Below, piece after piece: positions 7,708 to 17,435 of a stretch of 60,066 bases of DNA; positions within the stretch are counted from its first letter, which is position 1; every line of letters starts with the position of its first letter. The DNA comes from Rhodobacteraceae bacterium HLUCCO18 (GTDB lineage Bacteria > Pseudomonadota > Alphaproteobacteria > Rhodobacterales > Rhodobacteraceae). Where the stretch lies: assembly GCA_001314805.1 (NCBI GenBank), contig LJSY01000025.1, positions 1 to 60,066 on the forward strand, in the 5' to 3' direction. The translations under genes were made by a program, and so were the position numbers. Under the pieces are notes generated by a model. The model was not told where the DNA came from. It searched no databases and saw nothing but the letters and a program-made list of their open reading frames with translations.

Positions 7708-8483
7708 CGACACCGCTCGACGAGGCATTCGCGGCCATGGAGGCGGATGGCACGGAGGCCGCGCGACTGCGCTGGTTCGACCGGCTGGCGGCCTCCGAGC
7801 TGTTCCTTTTGCTGGAGGCCGAGGCCGAGGGCGACCGCATCCGTCCGCGCGTCTTCGAGGTCGAGGACGGGGCCTTCGTCTGCGTGTTCGACCGGGAGGA
7901 GCGGCTGTCGGGCTTCGCGGGGGAGGCCGCGCCCTATGCGTCGCTGTCGGGCAGGGCGCTGGCGGGCATGCTGACGGGGCAGGGGCTCGGGCTGGCCGTC
8001 AATCTTGGCTCCGGGGCCGAGATGCTGCTGGACGAGGCGGCGGTGGCGTGGCTGGCGCAGCTGCTGGCGACGCGGCCCGACGAGGTGGAGGAGGCACCCT
8101 CGGAGATCGCGGCACCCGGCGCGCTGCCGGAGGCGCTGCTGACGGCGCTCGACGCGCGGCTGGCCTCGGCGGCGGGGCTGGCCCGTCGCGCCGCGCTGGT
8201 CGCCGTTGGTTACGCCGGTGGGGGTCAAGGGCACCTGCTGGCCTTCATCGATGCGCTGCCGGGCGCGGAGCCGTCGCTGGCGCGGCTGGTGGGCGAGGCG
8301 CTGAGCTTTTCGGGGCTGGAGGCCGGCACGCTCGATGTCGGGTTCTTCCGCGGTGACGATCCGGTCGCACCCCGGCTGGTGCGCGCGGGGCTGATGTTCG
8401 ACCTGCCGGATCTGCAGGACCCGCAGGCACGTGGCCCTGCGGCGCCCGGCATGGACCCCGACCGGCCGCCGCGCCTGCGGTGA
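7704..8483 (+). CDS. SseB-domain protein
   Basis: This 259-residue acidic protein has an N-terminal SseB-like domain (PLDEAFAAMEADGTEAARLRW, FDREERLSGFAG, SGRALAGMLTGQGLGLAVNLG). The C-terminal half is an Ala/Leu-rich domain of the type paired with it in alphaproteobacteria. Its function is not established. The GTG start overlaps the stop of the glycosylase-family gene by 4 bases (GTGA), so the two are translationally coupled. The last residues are Pro/Arg-rich and probably unstructured. Confidence 0.72.
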   Translation: MTTPLDEAFAAMEADGTEAARLRWFDRLAASELFLLLEAEAEGDRIRPRVFEVEDGAFVCVFDREERLSGFAGEAAPYASLSGRALAGMLTGQGLGLAVNLGSGAEMLLDEAAVAWLAQLLATRPDEVEEAPSEIAAPGALPEALLTALDARLASAAGLARRAALVAVGYAGGGQGHLLAFIDALPGAEPSLARLVGEALSFSGLEAGTLDVGFFRGDDPVAPRLVRAGLMFDLPDLQDPQARGPAAPGMDPDRPPRLR

Positions 8484-8514
8484 TGTAGTGGAGCGAGGGG
8501 CCAGCCCGCCGATC

Positions 8515-8556
8515 TTCAGGGGGCGCACCCCGGGATATTTCCGACCAGAGGAAGGA
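8515..8556. repeat. Rhodobacterales-type intergenic repeat, copy 1
   Basis: The sequence GGGGGCGCACCCC followed by CGGGATATTTCCGACCAGAG and a GAAG-type end lies between the SseB-domain gene and ghrA. It shares its core CCCCGG(G/A)..TTT..CC..CCAG..GAAG with the element at 26371-26430. Intergenic elements with this core are frequent in Rhodobacterales genomes (from memory). It may act as a terminator; that is inference. Confidence 0.5.
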
Positions 8557-8560
8557 GGGG

Positions 8561-9508
8561 TCAGTAGCCTGCGCCACGGTCCACGAGATGCAGGAACGGC
8601 TCGCCGGCCTCGCCTCGCCGGATGTTTTCGGCGATCACGCGCGCGGCGGAAATCGGCCGCGTTTCCGAGGCGATATGCGGGGTCACGGTGACCCGCGGAT
8701 GGGCCCAGTATGGGTGTTCGGGGGGCAGTGGCTCGGTTCGGAAAACATCGAGCGTGGCATGGCCCACCTGCCCGCTGTCGAGCGCTTGAAGCAATGCATC
8801 ATCGTCGATCAGGGGCCCGCGCCCGGGGTTCACGATCACCGCGCCGCGGGGCACAAGCGCCAGGGTGCGCGCGTTCAGCGTATTTTCCGTGGCCGGGGTG
8901 TCGGGCAGGAGCAGGACGACGATCTCGGCCCGACGCAGCGTGGCGTCGAGGCCGTCTTCCCCATGCGCCGTCTCGATGCCGTCGATGGACTTGGCCGAGC
9001 GGGACCAGCCGAGCACCCGGAAGTTCAGCGCCGAAAGCGCCCGCGCGCAGGCCGCGCCCAGCACACCGAGGCCCAGAACCGCCACGGTCCGGTCGCGGGC
9101 AAGCGGCGGGGCGCTCCCTGCGCGCCAGACACCGTCCTGGCCGTGGATATGGGTGTCCATGCCGAGGTGGTGACGCAGCACGTGGCCCGTCACCCATTCC
9201 ACCATGCCTTCGGTCAGCCCGTCATCGACCATGCGCGCCAGCGGCACGTTCAGCGTTGGATTGCCCGTCACGTCCTCGACCCCGGCCCAGAGATTCAGAA
9301 CCGCCTTGAGCCGCGTGAAGGGTGTGAAATCTGTCAGCCCGCTGTTGGGGGCGTAGATGATGTAGTCGACCTCGGCCGGGTCGGCCTCCGTCGTCAGGGT
9401 CGCGTCCCCCAGTCCGGCGGCGTCGAAGGCTGTCCGCAAAGGGCCTTCGTATTGCTCCCAGCGTTCGGTTTTCGCGGCGAAGAGGACAACGGGGGATCTG
9501 TCGGTCAT
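8561..9508 (-). CDS. ghrA: Glyoxylate/hydroxypyruvate reductase A
   Basis: This is a D-2-hydroxyacid dehydrogenase that reduces glyoxylate and hydroxypyruvate with NAD(P)H. The Rossmann motif is VAVLGLGVLGAACARAL. The substrate Arg lies in VNPGRGPLID, and the catalytic Glu/His appear in FRTEPLPPEHPYW and TPHIASETRP. Length is 315 residues, typical of the GhrA subgroup, and the N-terminal APNSG loop also fits. The ATG at 9508 (MTDRSPVV) is chosen; upstream in-frame codons would add an unconserved tail. Confidence 0.9.
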   Translation of the reverse strand: MTDRSPVVLFAAKTERWEQYEGPLRTAFDAAGLGDATLTTEADPAEVDYIIYAPNSGLTDFTPFTRLKAVLNLWAGVEDVTGNPTLNVPLARMVDDGLTEGMVEWVTGHVLRHHLGMDTHIHGQDGVWRAGSAPPLARDRTVAVLGLGVLGAACARALSALNFRVLGWSRSAKSIDGIETAHGEDGLDATLRRAEIVVLLLPDTPATENTLNARTLALVPRGAVIVNPGRGPLIDDDALLQALDSGQVGHATLDVFRTEPLPPEHPYWAHPRVTVTPHIASETRPISAARVIAENIRRGEAGEPFLHLVDRGAGY

Positions 9509-9571
9509 GGGCTCGTCCGGATTGGTTTGGGCGCGTCGGGCTAGCAAAGCGCACCGGGCGCGTCCAGAGGC

Positions 9572-10711
9572 TCAGCGGGGACGATGCACATGGGCCGATT
9601 GCACCAGTCCGAAGGCCACCATCAGGACCAGCATGGCCGAGCCCCCGTAGCTGACCAGCGGCAGCGGCACGCCCACCACGGGCGCCAGCCCCATCACCAT
9701 CGCCATGTTCACCGCGAAGTAGAGGAAGAAGGCCGCCGCGATCCCCAGCACCAGAAGCGACGCGAACCGGTCGCGCGCGGCCATCGCGGTGTAGATGCAG
9801 AAGGCGAGGATCAGAATGTAGAGCGCCAGAAGCGACACGGCGCCGACGAAGCCGAATTCCTCGGCCAGCGTGGTGAAGATGAAATCGGTATGTTTTTCGG
9901 GCAGGAAGTTCAGCCGGCTCTGCGTGCCTTCCATGAAGCCCCGCCCGGTCCATCCCCCGGACCCCAGCGCGATCTGGCTTTGCGTGATGTGATAGCCCGC
10001 GCCGAGCGGGTCGGAGGACGGATCGAGAAAGGTGTCGATGCGCCGGTACTGGTAGTCCTGCAGAAGCTGCCAGGGCGTCCCGCGCGAGGTCAGGACCGCG
10101 GCGACCGCGCCGACGCCTGCGGCGATGACGCCGACGAAATAGGCCCAGTGCACGCCGGCGAGGAACATCACCGCGCCCCCGCCCATCAAGAGCAGAAGCG
10201 CCGTGCCGAGGTCGGGCTGGCGCAGCGTCAGCAACACCGGCACTGCGATCAGCACAAGCGGCAGGATCACGAAGATCGGGCGCGAGGTCTTGTCCAGATC
10301 GAGCCAGTCGTAATAGGCGGCCAGCACCATCACCAGCGTGATCTTCGTCATCTCCGACGGTTGCAGGCGCATGAAGCCGAGGTCGATCCAGCGCTGGGCG
10401 CCCATGCCGACAATGCCGAAGAACTCGACGACAAGCAGGAGGATGACGGAGACCGCATAGGCCAGCGCCGAGAGATTGCGCCAGAACCAGATCGGCACCA
10501 TGGCAACCACGAACATCAGCACGAGACCGAGTCCGAAACGCTGCATCTGCGGCTGGACCCACGGGGTCATCGACCCGCCGGCGACCGAGAACAGCATAAG
10601 GAAGCCGAGGCCGGCCACCGCCACCAGCAACAGGACCAGCGCCCAGTTGAGGTGCAGGATCTTGCGCCAGCCCGCAGGCGTCGAGGCCACGTTGTATTCG
10701 AGAAAGCTCAT
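9572..10711 (-). CDS. rodA: Rod-shape peptidoglycan glycosyltransferase RodA
   Basis: RodA is the SEDS-family glycosyltransferase of the elongasome, polymerising lipid II during lateral wall growth. The protein has about ten membrane segments. Signature motifs are GAQRWIDLG, QPSEMTKI, RQPDLGTALLL, the catalytic-Asp region WTGRGFMEGTQSRLNFLPE and PLVSYGGSAM near the C-terminus. Its ATG overlaps the mrdA stop (ATGA), so the cognate transpeptidase and glycosyltransferase are translationally coupled. Length is 379 residues. Confidence 0.95.
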   Translation of the reverse strand: MSFLEYNVASTPAGWRKILHLNWALVLLLVAVAGLGFLMLFSVAGGSMTPWVQPQMQRFGLGLVLMFVVAMVPIWFWRNLSALAYAVSVILLLVVEFFGIVGMGAQRWIDLGFMRLQPSEMTKITLVMVLAAYYDWLDLDKTSRPIFVILPLVLIAVPVLLTLRQPDLGTALLLLMGGGAVMFLAGVHWAYFVGVIAAGVGAVAAVLTSRGTPWQLLQDYQYRRIDTFLDPSSDPLGAGYHITQSQIALGSGGWTGRGFMEGTQSRLNFLPEKHTDFIFTTLAEEFGFVGAVSLLALYILILAFCIYTAMAARDRFASLLVLGIAAAFFLYFAVNMAMVMGLAPVVGVPLPLVSYGGSAMLVLMVAFGLVQSAHVHRPR

Positions 10712-12678
10712 GTGCGATCCGATCCCGCTTGGCGTGGACCGCTGGCGCGTCCCGAGGGCATCGGCGGTTCGGCAAGGATCGGCAGGCGGCGGTGCATCTC
10801 CTCGATGTCGCGGCGCTGCGAGACCGGGTAAAGCTCGAGCGGCGGCACGTCCCCGATCTGCGCCCTGAGAAGGATGTCGCGCGCGATGGGGGCGGCCACA
10901 GCCGCGCCGCCGCCGCCATGCTCCACGACCACGGAAACCGCATAGCGAGGCGCCTCGAACGGGGCGTAGCCCACGTAGAGCGCATGGTCGCGCCGTTCCC
11001 ATGGCAGGTCTTCGTTGGCGATCACGCCGGCCTCGCGCTCGGCCGTGGTGATGTTGCGCACCTGGCTGGTGCCGGTCTTGCCTGCGACCAGATAGGCCTC
11101 GTTCATCACGCGGCTCCCGAAGGCGGTCCCGCGCCGATCATTGTTCACCCGCCACATGGCCCGGTGGATCAGGTCGAGATGCTCGGCCGGAATGCCCAGA
11201 TCGGCAGGCGTGCCGGTACTGCGGGGCACGCCGTCCACGGAGCGGACCACGCGCGGCTCGATGATGCGACCGGTGGCCAGTCGCGCGGTCATCACCGCCA
11301 ATTGCAGGGGCGACGCAAGCACGAAACCCTGCCCGATCGAGGCGTTGAGCGTGTCGCCCACGACCCAGTCCTCGCCGCGATTGCGCCGCTTCCACTGCAT
11401 GGTGGGCGCGAGGCCCTGCGCGATGCCCGAGAGCGGCAGGTCATGGCGCAACCCGCATCCTAGGCGCAGCGCCATGGCCGAGATCGCCTCGATCCCGACG
11501 CGTTGGGCGAGATCGTAGAAATAGACGTCGCAGCTCTGGGAGATGGCCTCGATCAGGTCCACGCGTCCGTGCCCCTGCCGCTGCCAGCAATGGAAGCGTC
11601 GGTCGCCGAGCTCGGTATGGCCGATGCAGTTGATCTCGTCTTCGGGGCTGAAGACACCGGCCTCGAGGGCTGCCAGCGCCACGATCATCTTGTAGGTGGA
11701 ACCCGGCGGATAGAGGCCCTGCGTCGCCTTGTTGGCGAGCGGGCGGTAGGGGTCCTCGTTCAGGGCCGTCCACTGGGTCTGGCTGATCCCGCGCACGAAG
11801 TGGTTGGGGTCGAAGGTGGGCGCAGAGGCCAGCGCCAGGATCTCGCCATCGGCGCAATCCATCACCACGGCACCGGCGCTTTCCCCGGTCAGCCGTGCCT
11901 CGACGTAGTTTTGCAGCCCCGCGTCGATGGTCAGCTGCACGTCCGATCCCGCCACGGCCGCGTCTCGGTCGAGCTCGCGCATCTCGCGGCCGGCGGCGTT
12001 GACCTCGACGCGCTTGGTGCCGGCGCGGCCGCGCAATTCGCTTTCCATGCGGGCCTCGACATTGTAGCGGCCGACCTGGAAATCCGGGATCTGCAGGACC
12101 GGGTCGGTGTCGCCGGTCTGTTCGATATAGTAGTCGGACACCGGGCCGACATAGCCCACCACATGCGAGAAATCCGCGCCGAGGGGATAGACCCGGCTCA
12201 GGCCCACCTCGGGGTTCACGCCGGGCAGAGCGGGCGCGTTCACCGCCACCGAGGACAGCTCCGCCCAGCTGAGACGGTCGGCGACCGTGACCGGAACGAA
12301 GGGCGGGCGGCGCATGATCTCGGCGCGGGCGCGTTCCAGCCTCGCGATGTCGAGGTTCACGATCCGTGCCAGCTCGGCGAGGACGGCGTCAACATCGTCG
12401 GTATCCTCGCGCACCAGCGTGATCCGGTAGTTCTGTTCGTTGCCCGCCAGAAGTACGCCGTTGCGGTCGAAGATCAGGCCGCGTTCGGGGGGCAGGAGCC
12501 GGATGTTGATGCGATTCTCCTCGGCCAGCAGGCGGAAGTCGTCGGCGCGCTCCACCTGAAGGTAGCGCATCCGCGCCGCCAGCACCGCGGAGGTGCCCAG
12601 GAATAGACCGCCCATGACAAGGGCCCGGCGCCCGATCACGCGGTTGCTTTCTTCCAGATCCTTGGGGCTGCGTTTCAC
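10708..12678 (-). CDS. mrdA: Penicillin-binding protein 2, elongasome transpeptidase
   Basis: This is a monofunctional class B PBP that crosslinks peptidoglycan with RodA. It has a short cytoplasmic N-terminus, one membrane anchor (about residues 18-35) and a pedestal domain. The transpeptidase domain has the active serine in STYK (S327, K330), SCD (381-383) in place of SxN, and KTGT (534-537). SCD is the usual form in PBP2. Length is 656 residues with a Pro/Gly-rich tail. The gene lies between mreD (23-base gap) and rodA (4-base overlap) in a classical mre cluster. Confidence 0.96.
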   Translation of the reverse strand: MKRSPKDLEESNRVIGRRALVMGGLFLGTSAVLAARMRYLQVERADDFRLLAEENRINIRLLPPERGLIFDRNGVLLAGNEQNYRITLVREDTDDVDAVLAELARIVNLDIARLERARAEIMRRPPFVPVTVADRLSWAELSSVAVNAPALPGVNPEVGLSRVYPLGADFSHVVGYVGPVSDYYIEQTGDTDPVLQIPDFQVGRYNVEARMESELRGRAGTKRVEVNAAGREMRELDRDAAVAGSDVQLTIDAGLQNYVEARLTGESAGAVVMDCADGEILALASAPTFDPNHFVRGISQTQWTALNEDPYRPLANKATQGLYPPGSTYKMIVALAALEAGVFSPEDEINCIGHTELGDRRFHCWQRQGHGRVDLIEAISQSCDVYFYDLAQRVGIEAISAMALRLGCGLRHDLPLSGIAQGLAPTMQWKRRNRGEDWVVGDTLNASIGQGFVLASPLQLAVMTARLATGRIIEPRVVRSVDGVPRSTGTPADLGIPAEHLDLIHRAMWRVNNDRRGTAFGSRVMNEAYLVAGKTGTSQVRNITTAEREAGVIANEDLPWERRDHALYVGYAPFEAPRYAVSVVVEHGGGGAAVAAPIARDILLRAQIGDVPPLELYPVSQRRDIEEMHRRLPILAEPPMPSGRASGPRQAGSDRT

Positions 12679-12701
12679 GGGGTCTGCGCCTCGGTCATGG
12701 G

Positions 12702-13232
12702 TCAGAGGGGCTCAAGGTCGGCCGGGCCGAGCTTACGCAAGCCGAACAGGAATTTCGAGACCGCGACGACGACCGGATAGATCGCGACTGTCACGATCCC
12801 TTGTGTCAGGCTCAGCCCGAGGGACGGCAGGTCGGCCATCAGCAGCCACAGGATGACCCGCTCGGCCAGAACCATGCCGGCCACGGCACCGGCGATGGCG
12901 CCCCATTCCACCAGAAAGGGGAACTCCGTCATCTGAAGGCGCCGGCGGCGCAGGCTTTCGGAGGCGAGGACCGCAAGCGCGGTCCAGAGCCCGGGCGGCC
13001 GCTGGAGCAGGAAATCGGCCAGCAGGAACACGATCACGATCGACAGGATCGGAACCACGGCCGGTTGCCGCAGGAGCCACGCGAAGGTCAGCGCAAGCAG
13101 GAGATCGGGACCGGGCAGGCCGCTTTCGCCAAGCCCCAACGGCAACAGCCGACCGACTATGATGATCCCGCAGAGGGCGAGGAAGATCACCCTGTAGGTC
13201 CAGATATGGCTGGAGGAGGTGGCCGAACTCAT
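12702..13232 (-). CDS. mreD: Rod shape-determining protein MreD
   Basis: This is a small polytopic membrane protein (176 residues, about five hydrophobic segments) of the elongasome that connects MreC to the membrane machinery. Sequence conservation in MreD is low; identification rests on length, topology and exact position between mreC and mrdA. The segment PGPDLLLALTFAWLLRQP and the Arg-rich loop SLRRRRLQMTEFPF are typical of alphaproteobacterial MreD. The start overlaps the mreC stop by 4 bases. Confidence 0.9.
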   Translation of the reverse strand: MSSATSSSHIWTYRVIFLALCGIIIVGRLLPLGLGESGLPGPDLLLALTFAWLLRQPAVVPILSIVIVFLLADFLLQRPPGLWTALAVLASESLRRRRLQMTEFPFLVEWGAIAGAVAGMVLAERVILWLLMADLPSLGLSLTQGIVTVAIYPVVVAVSKFLFGLRKLGPADLEPL

Positions 13233-14179
13233 GGCTGCGCCGCGCTGCTGTTGTCGAGACGGGCTTCGTCCGGCAGGGCGCTGTCCGGGGCGGTCCGGTC
13301 TTCGGTCTCGTCGGGCAGCGGCCAGGGCGGGCCGATCAGGTCGCCGCTGTCGCCGAGCGCCGTGCCCGGATGGCTGCGCATGACCCGCAGGAACTGCAGG
13401 CGGACGAGATCGGCCGCCAGCCGCGCGCGCAGCCGTCCGTCCGTCGTGGCGATCACCTGCCCCACCAGCAGGCCGGGGGGGAACAGTCCGCCGTCACCCG
13501 AGGTGATGATGCGGTCGCCCGGATTCACGTCCTCGCGCGCGTCGATGAAGTCGAGCATCGGCGCCTGCGAATTGTCCCCCATCAGGAGCGCCTGTTGCCC
13601 CGAGGGCTGGATCGTCACCGGGATGCGGCTGTTGCTGTCGGTCAGAAGCAGCACGCGCGACGTCCTCTCGCCCACGCCCGAGACGCGCCCCACGACGCCC
13701 AGACCGTCCATGGTGGCCCAGCCGTCGAGGATGCCGTCGCGGGCGCCCACATTGATCAGGACCGACCGCCGGAAGGGCGAGCCGCTGTCGGCAAGGACAA
13801 GGCCGGTGACGAAGGTCAGTTCGGGGTCGAGCTGCACCCGGTTCAGGTCGAGAAGCCGCGCGTTTTCCTGTTCCAGTTGCAGCGCCGCCTCGCGCCAGGC
13901 GCGCATCTGCTGCAACTCTCGCCGGAGTTCCTGGTTCTGTTCGAAGAGCCGCGCGTAGCTCTGGAAATCGTCGAAGATGCGCGCCACGCCCGTGACCGGT
14001 GCCATGGCCCATTCCATGTTCGGCACGACCCGGTCGACGATGGCCGCGCGCATGCGCTCCACCCGCGGGTTGTCGATCCGCCACAGGATGACCAGCGCGA
14101 TCAGGCAAATGACCAGGACCGCCACCAGCAATCGCCGGACGGGTCGCGCATAGGCGTCGTCGTAACTGTCCCGTGCCAT
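13229..14179 (-). CDS. mreC: Rod shape-determining protein MreC
   Basis: MreC is an inner-membrane scaffold with one N-terminal membrane helix (LLVAVLVICLIALVIL). A coiled coil follows (about residues 75-110, FEQNQELRRELQQMRAWREA), then a double beta-barrel periplasmic domain. Typical motifs are FVTGLVLADSGSPFRRSVLIN, GWATMDGLGVVGRV and GLFPPGLLVGQV. The C-terminal about 40 residues are Asp/Pro-rich. It sits 41 bases downstream of mreB and overlaps mreD, in the usual order. Confidence 0.94.
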   Translation of the reverse strand: MARDSYDDAYARPVRRLLVAVLVICLIALVILWRIDNPRVERMRAAIVDRVVPNMEWAMAPVTGVARIFDDFQSYARLFEQNQELRRELQQMRAWREAALQLEQENARLLDLNRVQLDPELTFVTGLVLADSGSPFRRSVLINVGARDGILDGWATMDGLGVVGRVSGVGERTSRVLLLTDSNSRIPVTIQPSGQQALLMGDNSQAPMLDFIDAREDVNPGDRIITSGDGGLFPPGLLVGQVIATTDGRLRARLAADLVRLQFLRVMRSHPGTALGDSGDLIGPPWPLPDETEDRTAPDSALPDEARLDNSSAAQP

Positions 14180-14220
14180 GGCGCTCCAATGTCAGAGGCG
14201 TGTGCCCCGCGAACGGAGGG

Positions 14221-15643
<1,423 letters not shown>

Positions 15644-17206
15644 TCAACCGACGTCCTTGTAGCTGACCTCCCGCTGGTCCGAGCCGAGCTTTTCCTTGCG
15701 CACGATCATGCGGTTGAGCGCGTTCACGTAGGCCTTCACGCTGGCCACGACGGTGTCGGTATCCGCCGACTGGCCCGTGGCGATGCGCCCGTCCTCCTCG
15801 ATCCGCACGGTCACCGTGGCCTGCGCGTCCATGCCTTCGGTCACTGCACTCACCTGATAGAGGTTGAGAACCGCCTCGTTGGGGTAAAGCGCCTTGACCG
15901 CGTTGAAGGCCGCGTCCACCGGCCCGTCACCCTGTGCGGTGGCCTGCTTGTCCTCGGTCCCGACGCGCAGCGTGATGTCGGCCGACTGCGGCGCCTCGGT
16001 GCCGCAGATCACGCGCAGGAACTTCAGCTCGAGGTGGTCGTCCTGGTCGGCGGCGGCGGCATCGGTCACCAGCGCGATCAGATCGTCGTCGAAGACCTCC
16101 TTCTTGCGGTCGGCCAGCGACTTGAAACGCACGAAGAGGTCGTTGAGCTGGTTGTCGACCATGTCGAAGCCAAGGTCCTTGAGCTTCGCACGCAGCGCCG
16201 CGCGGCCCGAATGCTTGCCCAGCGGCAGGGACGTCCCGGCGAGGCCCACATCCTCGGGCCGCATGATCTCGAACGTGTCGGCGCTTTTCAGCATACCGTC
16301 CTGGTGGATGCCGCTTTCATGGGCAAACGCGTTCTTGCCGACGATGGCCTTGTTGGGCTGCACGCCGAAGCCCGAGACCGTCGCCACCCGGCGCGAGATA
16401 TGCATGATCTTGGTCGTGTCGATGCCCGTTGTGAACGGCATGATGTCATGGCGCACCCGCATGGCCATCACGACTTCTTCCAGCGCCGTGTTGCCCGCGC
16501 GTTCGCCCAGCCCGTTGATCGTGCACTCGATCTGCCGCGCGCCGCCCGCCACAGCCGCCAGCGCGTTCGCCGTCGCCATTCCGAGATCGTTGTGGCAGTG
16601 CGTGGCGAAGACCACGTCCTCGCCGCCCTCGCAGTCCGCGATCAGGCGGCGGATCAAATCGGCGCTTTCCACTGGCGCCGTGTAGCCCACCGTGTCGGGG
16701 ATGTTGATCGTCGTGGCACCCGCGCGGATCGCGATCTCGACCACGCGCTTGAGGTAGTCCCATTCCGTCCGCGTGGCATCCATCGGCGACCATTGGACGT
16801 TGTCGCAGAGGTTGCGGGCGTGGGTCACGGTTTCGTGGATGCGGTCGGCCATCTCGTCCATGGTCAGGTTCGGGATGGCCCGGTGCTGCGGCGAGGTTCC
16901 GATGAAGGTGTGGATGCGGGGCGATTTCGCGTGGCGCACCGCCTCCCAGCAGCGGTCGATATCCTTGAGGTTGGCGCGCGCCAGACCGCAGATCGTGGCG
17001 TTTTTCGCCAGTTGCGCGATTTCCGAGACGGCGGCGAAATCCCCGTCCGAGGCGATGGGAAAGCCCGCCTCGATGATATCGACGCCCATCTCGTCGAGGA
17101 GTGCCGCAATCTCGAGTTTCTCGTCATGGCTCATGGTGGCGCCGGGGCTCTGCTCGCCGTCGCGCAGGGTGGTGTCGAAGATCAACACTCGGTTTTCGGT
17201 GGTCAT
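15644..17206 (-). CDS. leuA: 2-isopropylmalate synthase
   Basis: LeuA condenses acetyl-CoA with 2-oxoisovalerate, the first committed step of leucine synthesis. The HMGL-like TIM barrel starts with FDTTLRDGEQSPG. The metal-binding His pair is in FATHCHNDLGMA, and NGLGERAGN and HESGIHQDGML are present. The C-terminal regulatory domain (about residues 390-500) is the leucine feedback site. Length is 520 residues, typical. The ATG at 17206 is preceded by AAGGA at a 9-base spacing (17220-17216). A leucine-rich leader peptide and competing RNA structures lie upstream. Confidence 0.96.
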   Translation of the reverse strand: MTTENRVLIFDTTLRDGEQSPGATMSHDEKLEIAALLDEMGVDIIEAGFPIASDGDFAAVSEIAQLAKNATICGLARANLKDIDRCWEAVRHAKSPRIHTFIGTSPQHRAIPNLTMDEMADRIHETVTHARNLCDNVQWSPMDATRTEWDYLKRVVEIAIRAGATTINIPDTVGYTAPVESADLIRRLIADCEGGEDVVFATHCHNDLGMATANALAAVAGGARQIECTINGLGERAGNTALEEVVMAMRVRHDIMPFTTGIDTTKIMHISRRVATVSGFGVQPNKAIVGKNAFAHESGIHQDGMLKSADTFEIMRPEDVGLAGTSLPLGKHSGRAALRAKLKDLGFDMVDNQLNDLFVRFKSLADRKKEVFDDDLIALVTDAAAADQDDHLELKFLRVICGTEAPQSADITLRVGTEDKQATAQGDGPVDAAFNAVKALYPNEAVLNLYQVSAVTEGMDAQATVTVRIEEDGRIATGQSADTDTVVASVKAYVNALNRMIVRKEKLGSDQREVSYKDVG

Positions 17207-17300
17207 GTCGGTCTGTCCTTAGCTGCTTGGTGGTGTGTCCTCGGCGCTGATCCTCCCCTGAGCGGTCGCGCCGAATGGCACGCTCAGAGGCGGCTAAGGA
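17207..17300 (-). promoter_or_regulatory. leuA leader: predicted leucine-responsive attenuator/SD-sequestration element
   Basis: In the leuA leader RNA the segment UCCUUAGC (17300-17293), inside the Leu codon run of the leader peptide, is perfectly complementary to GCUAAGGA (17223-17216), which contains the leuA Shine-Dalgarno. Two further mutually exclusive stems are possible: GAGCG (17285-17281)/CGCTC (17264-17260) and TCGGCGC (17274-17268)/GCGCCGA (17247-17241). A ribosome stalled on Leu codons would mask 17300-17293 and free the Shine-Dalgarno. A ribosome that finishes at the stop (17284) would let the pairing form. The complementarity is seen directly; the mechanism is inferred. Confidence 0.7.
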
Positions 17301-17370
17301 GCAGAAGAGCAGGCAGACCCGTCCGCACGCGAAGCGCCGGCAGGGTCGGGATATGGGCATGCCTGATCAT
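17284..17370 (-). CDS. Leucine leader peptide upstream of leuA
   Basis: This is a 28-codon frame from an ATG at 17370 to a TGA at 17286-17284, ending 77 bases before leuA. Eight of 28 residues are leucine and the C-terminus reads LPALLLLSRL, with four consecutive Leu codons. This is the classical composition of an amino-acid attenuation leader. Leucine leaders ahead of leuA have been predicted in other alphaproteobacteria. No strong ribosome binding site precedes the ATG; a TATTTT box about 7 bases upstream raises the possibility of a nearly leaderless transcript. Confidence 0.8.
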   Translation of the reverse strand: MIRHAHIPTLPALRVRTGLPALLLLSRL

Positions 17371-17399
17371 GGACCCGGAAAATACCGGACGCGTCGCGG

Positions 17400-17435
17400 A
17401 AGAAAAGCCCCAATCGGGTCAGTGCGTCTGACCCG
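17400..17435 (-). terminator. Hairpin terminator after the glutaredoxin-MauE gene
   Basis: CTGACCCG and CGGGTCAG (17415-17422/17428-17435) form an 8-bp stem with a 5-base loop directly after the stop codon. On the minus strand ATTGGGGCTTTTCTT follows. It fits an intrinsic terminator that insulates the leuA leader from upstream transcription. Confidence 0.55.
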
